A stretch of DNA of 45,445 nucleotides from SIG440 sp045592585 (GTDB taxonomy: Bacteria > Bacillota > Clostridia > Monoglobales > Monoglobaceae): positions 1 through 45,445 of the forward strand of contig JAZNVB010000056.1 of assembly GCA_045592585.1 (NCBI GenBank), given 5' to 3'. Shown here one piece after another: positions 38,250 through 45,445 of this stretch. The notes under the pieces are model-generated. The model was given only the letters and a program-made list of their open reading frames with translations, searched no databases and had not been told where the DNA came from. The translations under genes and the position numbers were made by a program. Numbering within the stretch: the first letter of the stretch is position 1; every line of letters starts with the position of its first letter.

Positions 38250-39518
38250 TTATTTATTCTTTTTTATCTTGTCCCAATATTCTTTTGCGGCTTGTTCGGT
38301 TTTGTTGGAACCGTACTCGTAGTATTTTTTATTTTTGATTCTGTCGGGCAGGTATTGCTGCTCTACATAGTGGTTGGGATAGTCATGGGGGTACAGATAA
38401 TTCTGTCCTTTTTTTACATCACCCTCGCCGTCATAATGCTTATTTTGTAGCTGTCTTGGTATTTCACCGGTGTCCATTGATTCAATATCCGCAAGTGCCG
38501 CATCAAGAGCCAGATGGCCTGAATTTGACTTGGGAGCTGTTGCCAGAAGAACCGCAGCGTCGCCAAGAGGAATTCTGCCCTCGGGCAAGCCAAGCATCAG
38601 CGCACTGTCAACGCAGGCTTTAACAATGGGGATTGCCATGGGATAGGCAAGACCTATATCTTCGGCGGCAATTACCATAAGTCTTCGACAGGCGGTTTGC
38701 AAATCTTCGGCAGCGATAAGACGTGCTAAGTAGTGAACAGCGGCATCAGGGTCAGAACCTCTGATTGATTTTTGCAAAGCGCTCATCACATCATACTGGC
38801 TGTCGCCGGATTTGTCATATCGAAAGGCTTTTTTCTGTGTGCATTGTTCGGCTGCCGCCATTGTGATAAAAAGATTTCCGTCTGAGTCGGGCTGAGAATA
38901 GATTACTGCAAGTTCCAAAGAATTCAGTGCCTTGCGCACATCGCCGTTTGCCATCTCGGCAATGTGGTTCAGCGCATCGTCTTCGGCTGTAATAGTGCCA
39001 AATTCTTGGGAAAGAACGTCAAGAGCACGGTGAAGTGCCTTTACAATGTCCTTTGCCGGAATGGGTTTAAATTCAAAAACCACACTGCGGCTAAGCACCG
39101 CGTTATACACATAAAAATATGGGTTTTCTGTTGTGCTGGCTATAAGGGTAATCTTTCCGTTTTCGATATATTCAAGCAGGGATTGCTGCTGCTTTTTGTT
39201 GAAGTTCTGAATTTCGTCCAGGTACAAAAGTATGCCGCCCTGACCGGAAAGAGTTTCCGTCTGGGCACAAACTTCACGAACATCTGCAACCGATGCGGTG
39301 GTGGCGTTAAGCTTAAAAAGGGTTTTGTTGCAAGCCTTTGCCAGAATGTTGGCAACAGTTGTCTTGCCAACTCCTGAGGGCCCGTAAAATATCATATTTG
39401 GCAGTTTGCCTGATTCTGCAACCTGTGTCAGAACTTTATTTTCTCCTATAATATGACTTTGACCCACAACCTCTGAAAGAGATTGGGGTCTTAGTCTGTC
39501 TGCTAATGGTTTATTCAT
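38250..39518 (-). CDS. rarA: Replication-associated recombination protein RarA (MgsA)
   Basis: A clamp-loader-like AAA+ ATPase active at stalled replication forks. From M at 39518 it reads MNKPLADRLRPQSLSEVVGQ, the conserved start. Then come Walker A (FYGPSGVGKTTVANIL), Walker B (ILLYLDEIQNFNK), sensor 1 (TLIASTTENPYF), NGDVRKALNSLELA, and the C-terminal tetramerisation region (ALQKSIRGSDPDAAVHYLARL). The frame is open further upstream to 39581, but that part lies in glyA and is not homologous. The ATG overlaps the glyA stop by 8 bases and lacks a clear ribosome site, so translation is probably coupled. 422 residues is standard. Confidence 0.95.
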   Translation of the reverse strand: MNKPLADRLRPQSLSEVVGQSHIIGENKVLTQVAESGKLPNMIFYGPSGVGKTTVANILAKACNKTLFKLNATTASVADVREVCAQTETLSGQGGILLYLDEIQNFNKKQQQSLLEYIENGKITLIASTTENPYFYVYNAVLSRSVVFEFKPIPAKDIVKALHRALDVLSQEFGTITAEDDALNHIAEMANGDVRKALNSLELAVIYSQPDSDGNLFITMAAAEQCTQKKAFRYDKSGDSQYDVMSALQKSIRGSDPDAAVHYLARLIAAEDLQTACRRLMVIAAEDIGLAYPMAIPIVKACVDSALMLGLPEGRIPLGDAAVLLATAPKSNSGHLALDAALADIESMDTGEIPRQLQNKHYDGEGDVKKGQNYLYPHDYPNHYVEQQYLPDRIKNKKYYEYGSNKTEQAAKEYWDKIKKNK

Positions 39519-40749
39519 ACAGCGGATGTTTTTTGCAAAGTGCATCAACGCGCTTTGCGGCTTCGTCTTTGTTTGCTTCAAAGTCGCAGATTACCATGTT
39601 GATTATCTGCGCAATCTCACGCATATCCTCTTCCTTAAAGCCACGAGTTGTTACTGCAGGTGAACCAAGACGGATACCGCTTGTAACAAATGGGCTTTGT
39701 GGGTCGTTGGGGATTGTGTTCTTGTTTGCTGTGATACCGATTTCATCAAGGTTATGCTCAACCTCTTTACCTGTCAGGCCCTTCTTTGAAAGGTCAACAA
39801 GCATAAGATGGTTGTCTGTGCCGCCGGAGACAATGTCAATACCAAGTGACATAAGCTCGTCACAAAGTGCTGCGGCATTCTTTTTAACCTGCATCTGATA
39901 TTCTTTGAATTCAGGTGAAAGCGCTTCCTTAAAGCACACAGCCTTAGCTGCAATAACGTGCATAAGTGGGCCGCCCTGATTTCCGGGGAATACAGCCTTG
40001 TTTATCATCTGTGCATATTTTTCCTTGCAGAGTATCATACCGCCACGGGGACCACGAAGAGTTTTGTGAGTTGTGGTGGTAACAAAATCTGCATAGGGCA
40101 CAGGGCTTGGATGAAGACCTGCTGCAACAAGACCTGCGATATGTGCCATATCAACCATCAGATATGCGCCAACTTCGTCGGCAATTTCACGGAATTTTGC
40201 AAAGTCGATTTCACGGGCATAAGCACTTGCACCTGCTAAGATAAGCTTGGGCTTGTTTTCAATAGCAAGCTTGCGAAGTGCGTCATAATCAATTCGGTGG
40301 GTTACATCGTCAACGCCGTAGGGAACAACATTGAAATATTTACCCGAAATGTTTACCGGTGAACCATGGCTAAGATGTCCGCCGTGAGCAAGATTCATGC
40401 CAAGATAGGTGTCGCCGGGCTCCATTGTTGCAAAGAACACTGCAAGGTTTGCCTGAGCACCTGAGTGTGGCTGAACATTGGCAAATTCTGCACCAAAGAG
40501 CTCTTTTGCACGTTCTCTTGCCAGATCTTCAACAACGTCAACAAATTCACAGCCACCGTAGTATCTTTTGCCGGGATAACCTTCAGCATACTTGTTTGTA
40601 AGGGGTGTACCCATAGCCTCCATAACGGCGGGGCTAACAAAGTTTTCTGATGCGATAAGTTCAATTTTGCTTCTCTGTCTGCCGATTTCGCTTTTTATGG
40701 CAGCGGCAAGCTCGGGGTCTGACTTCATTACGTTTTCAAGTTCAAACAT
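39511..40749 (-). CDS. glyA: Serine hydroxymethyltransferase
   Basis: PLP enzyme converting serine and tetrahydrofolate to glycine and methylene-tetrahydrofolate, the main source of one-carbon units. Blocks: LIASENFVSPAVMEAMGT, NKYAEGYPGKRYYGGCE, VQPHSGAQANLAVF, VDMAHIAGLVAAG and TTTHKTLRGPRGGMI with the PLP lysine at residue 229. 412 residues is normal. TAGGAGG precedes the ATG. It shares a transcript with rarA. Functionally it ties in with the folT-folC folate module in this window. Confidence 0.98.
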   Translation of the reverse strand: MFELENVMKSDPELAAAIKSEIGRQRSKIELIASENFVSPAVMEAMGTPLTNKYAEGYPGKRYYGGCEFVDVVEDLARERAKELFGAEFANVQPHSGAQANLAVFFATMEPGDTYLGMNLAHGGHLSHGSPVNISGKYFNVVPYGVDDVTHRIDYDALRKLAIENKPKLILAGASAYAREIDFAKFREIADEVGAYLMVDMAHIAGLVAAGLHPSPVPYADFVTTTTHKTLRGPRGGMILCKEKYAQMINKAVFPGNQGGPLMHVIAAKAVCFKEALSPEFKEYQMQVKKNAAALCDELMSLGIDIVSGGTDNHLMLVDLSKKGLTGKEVEHNLDEIGITANKNTIPNDPQSPFVTSGIRLGSPAVTTRGFKEEDMREIAQIINMVICDFEANKDEAAKRVDALCKKHPLYE

Positions 40750-40816
40750 TTCGATTTCCTCCTAAGTTATTTACAAAAAAAGTTTTTTATGTTATATTTA
40801 AACCATAATCAAAGCT

Positions 40817-40845
40817 ATTATACTATGGATTTACATTTTTTGCAA
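40817..40845 (-). promoter_or_regulatory. Promoter of glyA-rarA, overlapping that of nth
   Basis: Minus strand TTGCAA (40845-40840), a 17-base spacer and TATAAT (40822-40817). The opposite strand carries TATACT (40819-40824) in the same place as a likely -10 box for nth, so the two divergent promoters overlap face to face. Confidence 0.72.
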
Positions 40846-40860
40846 GAGGATATATTAAAA

Positions 40861-41508
40861 ATGAAGGAAAACATTGAAAAAAAGAAACAGCGTGTACTTG
40901 ATATTATAAAAATATTTGACAAGGTCTATGCCGGTGCAGACTGTACTCTTGAATATAAGTCGGCACTGCAACTACTTATTGCAACGCAGCTTGCGGCGCA
41001 GTGCACCGACGCCAGAGTTAACCTTGTGACCCCTGCACTTTTTGAAAGGTATAAGACGGTTCAGGATTTTGCCGATGCCGACCCCGAGGAGCTGTCATCC
41101 TTTATCCGTTCAACAGGGTTTTTCCGTAATAAAACAAGGAATATTATTGCCTGTTGCCAAAAGCTGATTTCAGACTTTGACGGTGAAGTGCCGCAGACAA
41201 TGGAAGAGCTGCTCACCTTGCCCGGCGTTGGCAGAAAGACCGCCAATCTGGTGCTTGGAGATATATTTGGCATCCCCGGGATTGTGGTTGACACCCACGC
41301 AACAAGGCTTGCAAACCGTATGGGATTTACGGTGAATAAAGACCCATATAAAATCGAGATGGATTTGCTGAAAATTGTTCCGCCGGAGTATCAGTCGCAC
41401 TTTTGTCATCAGTTGGTGTATCACGGCAGAGAGTTTTGTGATGCAAGAAAGCCAAGATGCGGCGAATGTCCCATAAAAGAATTTTGCCCTCAATTGATAA
41501 ATAGATAA
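40861..41508 (+). CDS. nth: Endonuclease III
   Basis: A bifunctional DNA glycosylase/AP lyase that removes oxidised pyrimidines. The helix-hairpin-helix TLPGVGRKTANLV holds the catalytic lysine (126), and VDTHATRLANRMG holds the aspartate (144); the 18-residue spacing equals K120-D138 of E. coli. The 4Fe-4S motif C-x6-C-x2-C-x5-C is intact (CDARKPRCGECPIKEFC). The start is ATG 40861; the frame opens earlier at 40789 and 40825, but those codons lie at or before the -10 box. 215 residues is typical. Confidence 0.95.
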   Translation: MKENIEKKKQRVLDIIKIFDKVYAGADCTLEYKSALQLLIATQLAAQCTDARVNLVTPALFERYKTVQDFADADPEELSSFIRSTGFFRNKTRNIIACCQKLISDFDGEVPQTMEELLTLPGVGRKTANLVLGDIFGIPGIVVDTHATRLANRMGFTVNKDPYKIEMDLLKIVPPEYQSHFCHQLVYHGREFCDARKPRCGECPIKEFCPQLINR

Positions 41509-41587
41509 AATATAAAGAAAAAAAGAGAAATTTAAAGATTTCATATAGATAATTAGATATAATCCAAAATAATCAACTCTGTTTATT

Positions 41588-41616
41588 TTGACATTTGTGT
41601 GTTATGGTGGTAGAAT
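41588..41616 (+). promoter_or_regulatory. Promoter of tRNA-Val (and yceD-rpmF)
   Basis: TTGACA (41588-41593), a 17-base spacer and TAGAAT (41611-41616), about 40 bases before the tRNA. Confidence 0.85.
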
Positions 41617-41655
41617 ACTAAAGTCGCTGATTTGGAAAACAAATACGACATATGT

Positions 41656-41731
41656 GGGCGCATAGCTCAGCTGGGAGAGCATCTGCCTTACAAGCAGAGG
41701 GTCATAGGTTCGAGCCCTATTGTGCCCACCA
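41656..41731 (+). tRNA. tRNA-Val (anticodon TAC)
   Basis: Acceptor arm GGGCGCA (41656-41662) with TGTGCCC (41721-41727, one G-U), D-loop AGCTCAGCTGGGAGAGC, anticodon stem TCTGC/GCAGA with loop CTTACAA, T-arm GGTTCGAGCCC, discriminator A and an encoded CCA (41729-41731). No terminator separates it from yceD, so they may be co-transcribed and processed. Confidence 0.96.
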
Positions 41732-41756
41732 CATTTCTTTTTAAAGGACAACGGAA

Positions 41757-42254
41757 ATGAAATTTGATTTATTGCCCATCTTAAACGCTGACGGAAGAAA
41801 GCTTCCACTCAACTTAGAGCTTGATTTTGCAGAATGTGAAGAACAAGGTGCAAGGTTTCTGACTCCCGTTTCTGTGACAGGCGAATTTGTCAACATTGGC
41901 GGAAGCATTGAGCTTGAAGCTACTGCCTCCTGCCAAGTGGAATATTCCTGTGACAGATGCTGTGAAACTTTCAAAGCTGACTTTAGTTGTTCATTTAAGG
42001 AAATCTTCAAAAAAGAAGACTCTCGGGTCGAAGATGTTCAGAATCCCGATGCAGTTGTTCTGGAAGGTACAGCAATTGAGATTGACGAAATTGTTCTGGC
42101 AAACATACTTGTCAATCTGCCAACAAAACGTTTGTGCCAAGAGGATTGCAAAGGTTTATGCCCCAATTGCGGTCAAAATCTTAATCAGTTCTCCTGCAAC
42201 TGCGACACACGGCCCACAGACCCCAGATTTGATATTCTGGACGGACTTTTGTAG
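41757..42254 (+). CDS. yceD: YceD/DUF177 family protein
   Basis: A 165-residue protein with a C-terminal four-cysteine cluster (CQEDCKGLCPNCGQNLNQFSC) and an internal CDRCC pair, the DUF177 pattern. Its gene precedes rpmF across bacteria. Members have been linked to 23S rRNA processing or accumulation, but the exact role is not settled. The ATG at 41757 lies just after AAAGGA. A conserved gene in its usual place. Confidence 0.93.
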   Translation: MKFDLLPILNADGRKLPLNLELDFAECEEQGARFLTPVSVTGEFVNIGGSIELEATASCQVEYSCDRCCETFKADFSCSFKEIFKKEDSRVEDVQNPDAVVLEGTAIEIDEIVLANILVNLPTKRLCQEDCKGLCPNCGQNLNQFSCNCDTRPTDPRFDILDGLL

Positions 42255-42313
42255 ATTATGCAGGGCATAGCCCCTGTTCAAATTATTTAGATTGGAAAGA
42301 GGTGTATTTAACT

Positions 42314-42493
42314 ATGGCAGTTCCAAAGAGAAAAACTTCTAAAGCAAGAAGAGACAAGAGAAGAGCTAACTGGAAGCTCCTTATCCCCGGAATGGTACAG
42401 TGTCCCAACTGCGGTGATTACAAAATGCCTCACAGAGTTTGCAAGGCTTGCGGATATTACAACGGTAAAGAAGTTGTAAAGAAAGAGGCGTAA
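42314..42493 (+). CDS. rpmF: 50S ribosomal protein L32
   Basis: 59 residues: AVPKRKTSKARRDKRRANWKL, then a zinc ribbon with CPNCG and CKACG. The start is ATG 42314 after AAAGAGGTG; the frame runs on four codons further upstream to 42302, but homology begins with MAVPKRK. Both cysteine pairs are intact (the zinc-binding form of L32). Confidence 0.97.
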   Translation: MAVPKRKTSKARRDKRRANWKLLIPGMVQCPNCGDYKMPHRVCKACGYYNGKEVVKKEA

Positions 42494-42511
42494 TTTTTTA
42501 CACAGAAAAAG

Positions 42512-42550
42512 AAGTCGTATCGAACGTTGGCTGTTTGATGCGGCTTTTTT
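42512..42550 (+). terminator. Terminator after rpmF
   Basis: AAGTCGTATC (42512-42521) pairs with GATGCGGCTT (42537-42546) through two G-U pairs, followed by T6 (42545-42550). Confidence 0.75.
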
Positions 42551-42599
42551 GCATATTGAAATAATTCCTTAATTTTTTCAATTATTTTTAATTTAGGTA

Positions 42600-42628
42600 T
42601 TGACAAACGCCGTCGCTTGTGTTAGAAT
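42600..42628 (+). promoter_or_regulatory. Promoter of tRNA-Gly
   Basis: TTGACA (42600-42605), a 17-base spacer and TAGAAT (42623-42628). The same TTGACA/TAGAAT pair precedes the tRNA-Val gene. Confidence 0.88.
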
Positions 42629-42656
42629 ACTTCTTGCAGTTGAAAATTGAATACAT

Positions 42657-42731
42657 GCGGGAGTGGCTCAGTGGTAGAGCGTCACCTTGCCAAGGTGAAC
42701 GTCGCGAGTTCGAATCTCGTCTTCCGCTCCA
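42657..42731 (+). tRNA. tRNA-Gly (anticodon GCC)
   Basis: Acceptor GCGGGAG (42657-42663) with CTTCCGC (42721-42727, one G-U), D-loop GGCTCAGTGGTAGAGC, anticodon loop TTGCCAA, T-arm GAGTTCGAATCTC, discriminator T and encoded CCA (42729-42731). Confidence 0.96.
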
Positions 42732-42775
42732 AAAAGAAACAACAATTTTCTTTGAGAATATTGTTGTTTCTTTTT
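42731..42775 (+). terminator. Terminator after tRNA-Gly
   Basis: AAAAAGAAACAACAAT (42731-42746) is an exact complement of ATTGTTGTTTCTTTTT (42760-42775). The stem begins at the last base of the tRNA. Confidence 0.88.
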
Positions 42776-42871
42776 GTGTTTTTATCTTTTAGCTTTTCTC
42801 TATTCACCCTTCTCTAAAAACGTCGATTTGCTTACATAAATCTCAGTATTATGAACGCGAGAGCCAAAACA

Positions 42872-42903
42872 AAAATCCTGTCGGTTTTATCGGCAGGATT
42901 TTT
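42872..42903. terminator. Terminator for the DUF1846 gene
   Basis: AAAATCCTG (42872-42880) pairs with CAGGATTTT (42894-42902), with CG/CG inside. It is T-rich at both ends, just past the minus-strand stop at 42909. Confidence 0.82.
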
Positions 42904-42908
42904 CTGTT

Positions 42909-44393
42909 TTATTTATGATAAAGTCTTTCGTGCTCGTATCTTGGTTCAAAGCTTACATTTATGCCCAGACGTCTTAAAATCTTTTCGTCCTCTTCGCTGA
43001 TAATAACCGTAAAGTGTGCATCGCTTCCACGAAGGTTTTCAAGCTGTTCCTTTGCTTTCAGTGCAACCGGATTTGAAAGTGCCGAAATTGTCAGGGCAAG
43101 CAGCACCTCGTCGGTATGCAGTCTTGGATTCTTGTGCTTAAGATATGTGGTTTTAAGACCGCAGATGGGCTCTAAAACAGAAGCCTCTATCAAATCAATT
43201 TCCGAATCAATTCCGCCAAGAGCTTTTAAAGCGTTGAGCAACAGCGCCGATGCCGCACCAAGAGTTGATGTAGTTTTTCCGGTAACAATTCTGCCGTCAG
43301 GAAGCGTCATTGCACCTGCAGGACTGTGGGTTTGAGCTGCTCTTTCAAGTGCTCTTGGAACTGCAGCACAATAATCAGGAGTTATCCCCGCCTGATTCAT
43401 CAGAAGTTCAATCTTTCGCACCTGATTTTCGTCGCCTTTGCCACGAATCACATTTGCGGCAGTGGCATAATATCTGCGGATAATTTCCAGCTTTGATGCT
43501 TCGCAGCAGGCCTCATCATCAATAATGCAGTTGCCTGCCATATTAACGCCCATATCTGTTGGTGAGCTGTATGGCGAGCTGCCCTGAATTCGTTCAAACA
43601 TAGTGTTAAGCACAGGGAAAATCTCCACGTCACGATTATAATTAACCGCAGTTTCGCCATAGGCTTCCAGATGGAATGGGTCAATCATATTTACATCATT
43701 AAGGTCGGCAGTTGCCGCCTCGTATGCAAGATTTACAGGGTGCTTCAGGGGCAGATTCCACACAGGGAAGGTTTCAAATTTGGCATATCCCGCCGCAATA
43801 CCCCTTTTGTACTCGTGATATAGCTGACTGAGGCAGGTTGCCATTTTGCCGCTTCCCGGGCCGGGCGCTGTGATTACCACAAGGGAACGTTCGGTTTCGA
43901 TAAATTCGTTTCTGCCAAGACCTTCGTCACTTACGATAAATGGTATATCCGACGGATAACCCGGTATAGAATAATGCTTGTAGCATTTAACCCCAAGATT
44001 GTTAAGCTGTTTAAGAAATGCGTTTGCAGCAGGCTGACCGTTAAACCGGGTAAGCACCACACTGCCTACATAAAGCTTCATTTCACGGAAGGTATCAATA
44101 AGGCGCAGTACATCATCATCATAAGATATTCCTAAATCGCCGCGGATTTTGTTGCTTTCGATATCCTCGGCATTGATTGTAATAACAATCTCCACCTCGT
44201 CCTTAAGCTGCTGAAGCATACGGATTTTGCTGTCGGGGGCAAAGCCCGGAAGTACACGGGAGGCATGATAATCGTCAAAGAGCTTCCCGCCGAATTCGAG
44301 GTACAGCTTTCCCCCAAACTGCGCAATACGCTTGCGTATCTGCTCCGACTGCATTTTAAGATATTTTTGATTATCAAAACCTATTCTTGCCAT
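42909..44393 (-). CDS. DUF1846 domain protein
   Basis: A 494-residue cytosolic protein of a family common in Firmicutes and lacking an agreed function; structures exist for related streptococcal proteins. Visible blocks are ARIGFDNQKYLKMQSEQI at the start, GGKLFDDYHASRVLPGF, a nucleotide-loop-like VVITAPGPGSGKMATCLSQL (about residues 173-192), SPYSSPTDMGVNMAG and IVTGKTTSTLGAASALLLNA. The start is ATG 44393 behind AGGAGGG; an upstream in-frame codon at 44423 has no support. Monocistronic. The GSGK loop suggests nucleotide or phosphate binding, which is inference. Confidence 0.92.
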   Translation of the reverse strand: MARIGFDNQKYLKMQSEQIRKRIAQFGGKLYLEFGGKLFDDYHASRVLPGFAPDSKIRMLQQLKDEVEIVITINAEDIESNKIRGDLGISYDDDVLRLIDTFREMKLYVGSVVLTRFNGQPAANAFLKQLNNLGVKCYKHYSIPGYPSDIPFIVSDEGLGRNEFIETERSLVVITAPGPGSGKMATCLSQLYHEYKRGIAAGYAKFETFPVWNLPLKHPVNLAYEAATADLNDVNMIDPFHLEAYGETAVNYNRDVEIFPVLNTMFERIQGSSPYSSPTDMGVNMAGNCIIDDEACCEASKLEIIRRYYATAANVIRGKGDENQVRKIELLMNQAGITPDYCAAVPRALERAAQTHSPAGAMTLPDGRIVTGKTTSTLGAASALLLNALKALGGIDSEIDLIEASVLEPICGLKTTYLKHKNPRLHTDEVLLALTISALSNPVALKAKEQLENLRGSDAHFTVIISEEDEKILRRLGINVSFEPRYEHERLYHK

Positions 44394-44512
44394 AGTTTTG
44401 ACCCTCCTTTTCAAAATCCACATACTAGTATATCACAAATTTTGATAATATAAAAGAGGAAATTGCAAAAAGTTTTAAAAATTTTCACTATATTTGCGAA
44501 AACTTGCATCTA

Positions 44513-44541
44513 TTGACTTTTAAAAAGTAATATTATATAAT
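44513..44541 (+). promoter_or_regulatory. Promoter of the secreted protein gene
   Basis: TTGACT (44513-44518), a 17-base spacer and TATAAT (44536-44541), 36 bases before the ATG. Confidence 0.85.
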
Positions 44542-44577
44542 GTTGTTACATTTTTACAGCTAGGAGGAAATCTTAAT

Positions 44578-45445
44578 ATGAAAAAATCCATATATGTTTT
44601 GTTGGCACTTGTCCTTGTCATAATCAGCTTGATTGTCCCTGTTTCAGCAGAGCATAATGAAGTTTATTCCGGCTATTTGCGCGGTGTCGCATTTGATATG
44701 GACTTTAACCTTGGACTTGTAATATTAGATGATAAGGGCGTTGAAAAGTGGTATCCTTGTGCATCAACAGTTGTTATCAACGGCACCAATTGTACCGATG
44801 ATGACTCTATTAAAGATGCTATAACCAGAGAAACATATGCCAGCTTTACCCTTGATACAAACGGATGTATTGACACTCTTGATTACAGCGACGAATTTCC
44901 TGCCAATAGACAGATAAACGCAACAATAAACAATGTAACATATAGTTATGGTAAAATAAATCTTGACGTGGATTACAACTATGTTCTTGCAGACGGAATT
45001 GTGGGCTTTGCCATATATGACACCGAAAACCGTATGGTAGATGTTGCTGTGGGTTCTGTAGAGGATGGATTAGTCTACACCCCGCGTCTCTCAGGAAATA
45101 AATCATATATAGGCTACACAGCAAAGCTGCTTTTCTGGGACGGGCTTGACACAATGCGCCCCATAAGCGACGTTCCTCAGGCAACAATAATTTCAGAGGT
45201 AAGCCTTGTTCCCTATGGCTACGTAGCAGATGTTGCTTTCACAAAAAATCAAGAAACTAATCAATATGATGCAGTTATGTCTATTGTTACACCCAACGGC
45301 ATCGCTTCCCTGTATATACGCGACGGTGCAGCATGGCAAAAAAGTGACGGAACACGAGTTTATGTAGACCTCTCTACCGACGAACATCTGTCTATGCTGA
45401 AAGATGCTTTGGTAAATACAGTTATTTCATATCAGACCAACGTTG
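44578..45445 (+). CDS. Secreted or surface protein, 3'-truncated by the window edge
   Basis: An open frame from ATG 44578 behind TAGGAGG runs off the right edge (at least 289 codons). The first 24 residues form a Sec signal peptide: KK, a hydrophobic stretch (IYVLLALVLVIISLIV) and cleavage after VSA. The mature part is rich in aspartate, asparagine and tyrosine and predicts as beta-strands. A segment near residue 170, IGYTAKLLFWDGLDTMRPIS, resembles the WD-LDTM-P module repeated in clostridial extracellular proteins. I cannot name the function; surface anchoring or enzyme domains may lie beyond the edge. Confidence 0.8.
   Translation, partial: MKKSIYVLLALVLVIISLIVPVSAEHNEVYSGYLRGVAFDMDFNLGLVILDDKGVEKWYPCASTVVINGTNCTDDDSIKDAITRETYASFTLDTNGCIDTLDYSDEFPANRQINATINNVTYSYGKINLDVDYNYVLADGIVGFAIYDTENRMVDVAVGSVEDGLVYTPRLSGNKSYIGYTAKLLFWDGLDTMRPISDVPQATIISEVSLVPYGYVADVAFTKNQETNQYDAVMSIVTPNGIASLYIRDGAAWQKSDGTRVYVDLSTDEHLSMLKDALVNTVISYQTNV

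Noticed and set aside
41656..42731. tRNA genes as integration sites for a mobile element
   Set aside because: Both tRNAs are intact, no integrase or duplicated tRNA end is seen, and the neighbours are core genes.
1..45445. CRISPR array
   Set aside because: No set of regularly spaced direct repeats and no cas genes were found.

Overview
The window reads as chromosome from an anaerobic, endospore-forming, low-GC Firmicute, most likely a gut or rumen Clostridia member (Oscillospiraceae/Ruminococcaceae-like). The evidence is the spore genes (yabP, yabQ, a SpoIIQ-like M23 protein, sigH), Pta-AckA acetate formation, DUF1858, DUF1846 and TSCPD small proteins typical of Clostridia, and pectin and arabinan enzymes. 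No phage, integrase, transposase or CRISPR array is visible. Genus-level naming is not possible from sequence alone.

Layout. 1-5585 is an accessory plant-polysaccharide segment. It holds a truncated GH88 unsaturated glycuronyl hydrolase, a RelE/ParE-Phd/YefM toxin-antitoxin pair, about 850 bp of strongly structured non-coding DNA (1500-2338), an AAC(3)-family acetyltransferase, a GH28 polygalacturonase-like gene with an apparent +1 frameshift a few codons after its start, and a divergent LacI-type regulator with a candidate operator. 5572-9159 is a minus-strand block rsmD-coaD-coiled coil-[THF riboswitch]-folT-folC. 9160-9660 holds a 48-nt perfect palindrome and a probable small structured RNA with its own promoter and terminator (6S RNA is the best guess).

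9670-16853 carries mecA, a class III aminotransferase, a Gfo/Idh/MocA oxidoreductase, a class II aldolase, a GH51 arabinofuranosidase and an aldose 1-epimerase. 16860-17076 holds a second large palindrome and nested hairpins. 17141-18842 is the yabP-yabQ-divIC-yabR cluster, followed by nfeD-band 7 and yebC. 21574-26920 carries a ParB/Noc-like gene, a SpoIIQ-like peptidase gene, uppP and ftsK/spoIIIE. 27153-32966 carries HU, a TSCPD protein and the str operon (L7Ae-like, rpsL, rpsG, fusA, tuf), which is interrupted between rpsG and fusA by a 130-bp imperfect palindrome. The rest contains tmcAL, pta-ackA, sigH, a DnaA-box cluster, a DUF1858 gene, rarA-glyA, nth, tRNA-Val, yceD-rpmF, tRNA-Gly, a DUF1846 gene and the start of a secreted protein that runs off the right edge.

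How the parts fit. GH28 and GH88 would act in sequence on pectin-derived oligosaccharides. GH51 and the epimerase handle arabinose side chains, and the aldolase and Pta-AckA lead carbon to acetate. folT-folC is a folate salvage unit under tetrahydrofolate control, and glyA uses that folate.

No complete new defence or mobile system is visible. The most novel material is non-coding: the 1666-2194 structured block, the 9334-9517 RNA, the 16910-17076 hairpin array, the palindrome inside the str operon and the DnaA-box cluster at 37629-37715.
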